Shown: positions 59,065-64,000 of the stretch, one piece after another
Layout: the number at the start of each line of letters is the position of its first letter
Numbering within the stretch: the first letter of the stretch is position 1
Source: Clusia tigrina
Taxonomy: Eukaryota > Arthropoda > Insecta > Diptera > Clusiidae
Direction of reading: 5' to 3'
Assembly: GCA_920105625.2 (NCBI GenBank)
Contig: OV050030.1
Span: forward strand, 321,522,368-321,586,367
Length of the DNA: 64,000 nucleotides
The notes under the pieces: generated by a model
The model's input: only the letters and a program-made list of their open reading frames with translations
What the model was told of the DNA's origin: nothing
Databases searched by the model: none
Program-made: the position numbers and the translations under genes

Positions 59065-59890
59065 CAAAATCTTAATGTATCTTTAGTTAACACTTTTCTT
59101 AAAGCATAAGCTAACTGCTTTCCGGTTTCAATATAATTAAGGTTTCACCCTCTTTTTGTAAATCGCATTTACATATACAGATATTGAACTTCAATGTGTT
59201 TTGTTCGTTTCGAAGATTCAGAAATCTTTACTAACGTAATGGCCTGTTGGCTGTCGCACATTAGAGGAGTTGCTCCATTTTGATTAACTCCTGTTTCACT
59301 AGCCAGTTTTCTGAACCATTTTATCATCTTTGATGAGCAAAGTTCGATAAATTCCGCTTCGGTTGTTGATGTGGCCGTTACAGTTTGTTTGCGTGAACTC
59401 CAAAATACAGGACCATCATTCATTAACCAATCCAGCCTGATCTGCTTTTTCTGGTTTCGACACCTCCAGCCCAACCGGAATCACAATACACTTTCAATTG
59501 TGTTGAGCTAGATTTAAAGTCAAACATTAAAACATAATTGAGCGTACCTTTGAGAAATTTGAAATTCCTTTGACTCCTGTCCAATGAGTTCGGTTTGGAT
59601 TTTCAACAAAACTGCTTAACATATTGACAGCATAAGGAATATCGGGACGACTGCAAATCATCAGATCTTAGTGCACACTGCTGCATCAGATACATCAAAG
59701 CCCCAAAGCTTCTCTATATGGAAAGTCATATGTTTTTTCCTTGTACGATGTAAAACACATTCGTGGTTCTGCTGGTGTTGACGATGTATTTTCAAAATGT
59801 TTGCTTTATCATTTTGAATTTGCTGACCTACAAAATATTTTGTTCTTTATTCTTAATTCAAATACCTTCTTTATACTTTATTTCTAATAA
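59065..59890 (-). pseudogene. Copia RT end and RNase H (relic)
   Basis: Minus strand: CSRPDIPYAVNMLSSFVENP and RTHWTGVKGI (about 59660-59560), then a decayed stretch, WSSRKQTVTATSTTEAEFIE, SQQAITLVKISESSKRTKHI and EVQYLYM (59420-59169), and QLAYALRKVLTK (about 59110). This is the copia RNase H and the end of pol. The copia element at 29007-31740 lacks exactly this part, but whether they are one family is not known. Confidence 0.78.
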
Positions 59891-60018
59891 TTCCTTTTTT
59901 TTAAATAACTCCGTTTTATTTGCAATCTCTCTTTAGGGACACGAAACAATTTCGATAAAATATATTACAATACAAACATGCTTAAGAAGAGCCGCCCAAA
60001 CATTTAATGCAATTTACA
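59891..60018. other. Spacer without a gene
   Basis: Nothing recognised. Confidence 0.4.
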
Positions 60019-60021
60019 ATA

Positions 60022-60055
<34 letters not shown>

Positions 60056-60830
60056 TTGCGTTCACCTTGGGACATTAAGGCAAAACCTTGTAAGATTGTC
60101 CCAATAACATGAAATGATACATTTAGTACAATAATCCGGACTTAGTTTAAACTTATACTATAAAATACAATAGCTCACAGAGTACAAAAGCAGAACATTA
60201 CAATATGAATTTCAACAATTCATCTTTCAATACAAAACAGCTTTGAATCAATAAAAATGTACAGCTTTAAATTTGTTATTAGTCACAAAAGGATGCATAC
60301 ATATAAACAGTGTACGCGGTCACACACAATCCATAGCACAACCCAATTCAGCTCATAAATTCATTGCCCCTGGAAGTGTTTATTAAGCTCAATTTTGAAT
60401 AGATTAGCATTGCCAATACCTTGAATCCGTACAGGCAGTGAATTCCAAAGTCTCACAGCATTAACGAAAAATTGACGATCAGACATAAGTGAGGAATGTC
60501 TTAACGGGACAAGCCGATTAGAACGGCCAGAGCGAGTAAATTTAAGGCGCCTAAACAAATATGGAGGCTCCCGAGTGCAAATAATCTTATGCAACAATAG
60601 AATACTTCGAGTGTCAAGAAGCTGATCGAATGTGATGTGAAAAAGTTCTATTGCGCGCCTAGACACATGATCTCTTCGACTTAAACCATAAATGTACCTC
60701 GTTATAGTGTTAAATAACACATTGAGTTTTCGTTTACTTACTGCGTCACAGTTCCCAAATATTTCACAACCATATAACATAGTTGGGAGAAGGTAGGACT
60801 TGGCTAGTATCATTCTAATCCTGAAAGGCG
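60019..60830 (-). pseudogene. CR1/Kiri-like LINE 3' end with (AAT)n tail
   Basis: A 150-codon frame (60813-60361) encodes the C-terminal end of a LINE ORF2: SYLLPTMLYGCEIFGNCDAV, LFNTITRYIYGLSRRDHVS, LLLHKIICTREPPYL and FFVNAVRLWNSLPVRI. The 3' UTR includes AATGTCCCAAGGTGAACGCA and ends in about ten AAT units (60022-60053). It is 5'-truncated, as LINE copies often are. The intact frame suggests a fairly young copy. Confidence 0.75.
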
Positions 60831-60920
60831 TAAAATATTGCGTAGCGTAAAAAAAAACAAGTTATTTTAAAAATATTAGTACTACTATATGTAAGTTAAT
60901 TGCATTTGAATAATTTCATA
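60831..60920. other. Spacer
   Basis: Nothing recognised. Confidence 0.4.
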
Positions 60921-62425
60921 TACAGTTTGTCAAGAAAGTGTTTTGACACGGTAAAAAATTTATGAATTGATTTCTCCCCTTCATAATTTAGTATTCCTTT
61001 ATTGTTTTGATTAATTTTTTTGATTCTTTTCTTTTAATCAACGTATTTACTAATGAACAGTAACAAAAAAAAAAAATATATATAAATACTTAACTTAAGA
61101 TACTAAAAACATAACAAAAACCAAAATAGTAAAAAAATTTGCGGTCAAGAAAGTGTTTTAACAATTCTCTTTGGAACTAATTTAGCTGCGCAATACATTT
61201 ACCGTTATGAGATTGATGCTTCACTATGCTTTGTGCGCAGTTTAGACGCAAATTAATCAAAAATAGTTGTTCTTTGCTCATCGAATGCAGCATTTTTAGC
61301 AAAATTATTGTGAATTTAAGATACTTGGTAAAATAACGTAATTTGATATGACTGAATTTATTTACTATAGCCACCGCATCCGAAAAAGTGTCCAAAAATT
61401 GTCCGAGATGATTTCTTTGACCAGACAAACTATTTATAATATTTAAAATCGCGTAAAAAAGGAAAATAGTCGATTGCCAAAACCTTCGCACTTCAGTTCG
61501 CACAAAATATCAGATAGAACAGAACGCATTTTGGTAAGGAAAGTTGGCGAAAATCCGCAGATTTCTACGAGAAGCCTTTCAAGTCAACTCAAAGAAGATT
61601 GTAATACTGCGGTTACCTTCGAAACAGTAGGGCAGCTCCTGATAAGGTGCCAGTATATGTCAAGACTTGCTCGAAAAAAACCAATGCTTTCAACACAATA
61701 CATTGAAAAGCGATTGTCTTTCGCTAGGATTTACTGTACCAAACCGTATGACTATTGGGATGACGCTATATTTTGCGATGAGACCAAAATCCTGCTTTAC
61801 TATAATGGTGGCCCTAACAGAGTGTGGCGACAACCGTTAAACGCATAGAAAAATCGAAATATATTATATTCCAATATTTAAATTCGGCAAACTTTCTGTC
61901 ATAGTATCGGGGTGCATATCCAGTAAAAGAGTAGGAGAACTGAATTTTATAGAGAAAAAAATCGATCCACAACAATATTTGGATATATTCCAACGTTATT
62001 TGGTAAACAGCGCAGATCATTGTGGGTTCAATATTGATAGCAATCCGTAATTCAAATATTACCAAGATAATGACCCAAAACATAAGGAGCATATGGTAGA
62101 GATCTGGGTTCTTTATAATACGGCAGCCCAGAGTTTACACTTGAACCTCATTGAAAAATTATGGGAACATTTTAAGAAAAAATGGGGCGAGAGGCAATCA
62201 AAAGATAGAGCAGAGCTCAAAATTGCAATACTAGAGGAATGAAAAAAAATACCTAGCGCATACGATGTGGAAAAGTTGATTTATTCCATGAGGAGAATGC
62301 TACAAGTCATTATAAATGCTACAGTGGGTGCATACAAAATATTAAAACCCTTTATAATGCTAATTTTGATTTCTTTATCTGATTTTTATAAAGAAGTTCT
62401 GTTTGTAAAAACGGTTTCTTGACAG
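60921..62425 (+). mobile_element. Tc1-like element with doubled terminal repeats (degenerate)
   Basis: TA then CAGTTTGTCAAGAAAGTGTTTTGACAC at 60921-60949. A second copy of the core GTCAAGAAAGTGTTTT lies at 61144-61159. The right side ends AAAACGGTTTCTTGACA (62409-62424) in inverted orientation. The transposase relic lies between. This is an IR/DR-type layout on the left side. Confidence 0.7.
61380..62345 (+). pseudogene. Tc1-like transposase (relic)
   Basis: Helix-turn-helix remnants before 61474, then LVRKVGENPQISTRSLSSQL and ARKKPMLSTQYIEKRLSFAR. Then comes DDAIFCDETKILLYYNGG, the first catalytic Asp (DET), and VWRQPLNA. After a stop at 61846 and frame changes: QDNDPKH with the second Asp (about 62070) and HLNLIEKLWEHFKK with the third acidic residue (about 62145). 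The order and spacing suit a Tc1 DDE transposase of about 340 residues. The gene is broken. Confidence 0.75.
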
Positions 62426-62831
62426 CAAAATTTTTGACTATCGTTCGACCCCAGAGGTTATTTTTCAAATTTTTTTTTTAAAGTAACTATAATAATTTTG
62501 TAACAAATAATAAAAGTATTTTACTATTTTCCATAAATTAACCAAAACTAGAGCAGAATTATTTCATATCTGTTTGAGAAGAAGACTGGAAACGGTGGAG
62601 TATTATGAAATTCAATCTTGGCAAATTATATACATAAATACAAACATACATATGTACATATTTATGTTTCGATCATTTTGGCAGGCAGCGAATTGTGCCT
62701 TAAAAGTATGAAATGAAAATATTTATTTAGTTAGTAGGAAAAATTATTCAAAATAAATTAACCTAATTAGATATAAGAGTACGAGTGGCTAGGGCCTTCG
62801 ACTCTGTTATAGGATATTTAAAAAACTGAGA
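62426..62831. other. No recognised gene
   Basis: AT-rich with short CATACATATGTACATAT repeats near 62645. Confidence 0.5.
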
Positions 62832-63745
62832 TTATATTTTGTTTTGCACGTTACAATCTATGAGAAAATTATAAATATTTAATATATTAACAATAGAAGG
62901 TTTTTTTAGGATGATCTCATAATTACGATTAGTGAGGTGTTTTTGCCTAAGACTCTTTAGAGATGGACATTCGTTAAAGATGTGGTCCACGGCTAATGTG
63001 CTTGGCCAGAAAGGGTTTTGTGTTATTGATGAGTAGGTGTTGGTGAGTGGTTTGTGTATGTCCGATCCATAGGCTTGTGACAATAGTTGCTTGTTGGCGA
63101 GTGATGTTGCTTCGGTAGATGATTTTTTTTCCGTGAAGAGTTGAAGATCCTGTATCGGTGAACGAAGTCTAGCCATTCTGCTTTTCGCTACTCGTGAATG
63201 TATTGGTTAAGCCTTTTTCAAAGATCGCTTTGGTTATGTGCCTCGCAAAGAAGAGTGGGTGCTGATTCAAAATACCTGGCTGCATTATCGAGGTATTGCG
63301 AATATCACCAACTGCGGTTAAACAAGAAATGCTGTCGGAACAGATCACGAATTTGCCTTTATTCCCTATAGTATTCTGACGCTTTGTAGATGGCAAAAGC
63401 CTTGGCTGTAAATACAGGCGAGTAGGGGGGAGAGTTCCATCCGTGATAGTAGTGCCATTTGGTTTGGAAACTGCAAAAGCTGTGTTTGTTACTTTGGGTG
63501 CATCTGTATAAATATCTGTCCAGTGTTTGTATTTGTAGTTATTAATTATTTCTAGAAAGAAAATGTTGCTGAAAGGTTTCGTTACTACGGTTGGATTTTC
63601 TAAAAGTGTGGAGGGATGCGTCAATGGGCGTGGTTTCTTTTAGTAGCCACTCCGGTTGGTTATTGGCTTTGTTGCACTTTGCATTTCGGTGGATATCTAT
63701 ACGTTTACCAAACCTAGGGCAACGGCGAAGCGTGGATTTGAGTCA
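62832..63745 (-). pseudogene. LINE ORF2 end with RNase H (I/Jockey-type relic)
   Basis: Minus strand: HWTDIYTDAPKVTNTAFAVS (about 63530-63470) and GKFVICSDSISCLTAVGDI (about 63350) resemble the first and third active-site blocks of LINE RNase H. After a frame break near 63175 the C-terminal part has VDHIFNECPSLKSLRQKH (about 62980), like the Cys-poor end of such proteins. It probably extends to 63745 in broken frames. Confidence 0.65.
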
Positions 63746-64000
63746 GAAATTTATTTAGTGTCGTGAAGCTTTAATTAAAGTTTATGCAGGTCGCCATTAG
63801 GAGAGTAAAGAAATGAAAATAAAAGCGTCTTAATGTCTCGTATTGGAGTTTTTATTTTATTTGCGATCTTGTGCTTCTTTAAATACATATAAATAAGTCA
63901 ATTTATCATGAAATTTTGGATATTTCAATATATTCAGAATTTGCAAATATCAGCACAGTTTATTCTTTCGATTTTATATTTCATATTTTTGCTTTAGCAG
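63746..64000. other. No recognised gene
   Basis: AT-rich end of the window. Confidence 0.5.

Overview
The window looks like a transposable-element graveyard from a higher insect genome, most likely a dipteran. It is AT-rich, has no recognisable single-copy host gene, and is made almost entirely of nested Helitrons, LTR retrotransposons, LINEs and Tc1-like DNA elements of insect type, plus very long (TA)n arrays. The element families point to flies (errantivirus-like Gypsy element with a spliced env, LOA-like and Jockey-like LINEs, copia with a GGTTATGGGCCCA-type primer site, CATA-rich Helitron flanks). I cannot name the species.

Layout. 1-10147: two nearly identical Helitrons head-to-tail on the minus strand, offset about 7.41 kb. 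The second (about 3989-10147) encodes a complete Rep/helicase if one 83-bp GT-AG intron is removed; the first is cut by the window edge. 10148-18675: a young errantivirus-like element (10321-17723, LTRs of 334 bp with one mismatch) inside a (TA)n array whose right side is 952 bp of uninterrupted TA. 18945-25375: a degenerate Jockey-like LINE split by a 5.2-kb LOA-like LINE with a perfect 12-bp target duplication; the 5' terminus of the LOA element can fold like an HDV-type ribozyme. 26100-35766: a nest of broken elements, namely a Gypsy relic on the minus strand interrupted by a Jockey-like LINE, itself interrupted by a 3'-truncated copia element.

35865-43442: an LTR-internal-LTR-internal-LTR array of a non-autonomous LTR element. 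Diagnostic bases show that the middle LTR is a crossover product of the outer two. Its internal region carries two fragments resembling tRNA-Lys, the tRNA that its primer binding site appears to match. The array sits inside an AT-rich palindrome. 45271-52440: a P/THAP-like transposase relic interrupted by a large inverted repeat (arms about 1.7 kb, spacer 2.9 kb) made of Gypsy-type LTR sequence and LOA 3' ends that share the same internal deletion. 52738-55140: a diverged direct duplication, one copy of which holds a MITE absent from the other.

55140-64000: sparse relics. These are a Tc1-like terminus, LINE RNase H fragments, a long GACA/GA microsatellite, a probable nuclear copy of mitochondrial nd5, a copia RT/RNase H relic, a CR1/Kiri-like LINE 3' end with an AAT tail, and a Tc1-like element with doubled terminal repeats. 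The genes do not form a host pathway: each cassette serves, or once served, its own transposition. The potentially active ones by inspection are Helitron copy 2 and, apart from one nonsense codon in pol, the errantivirus-like element.
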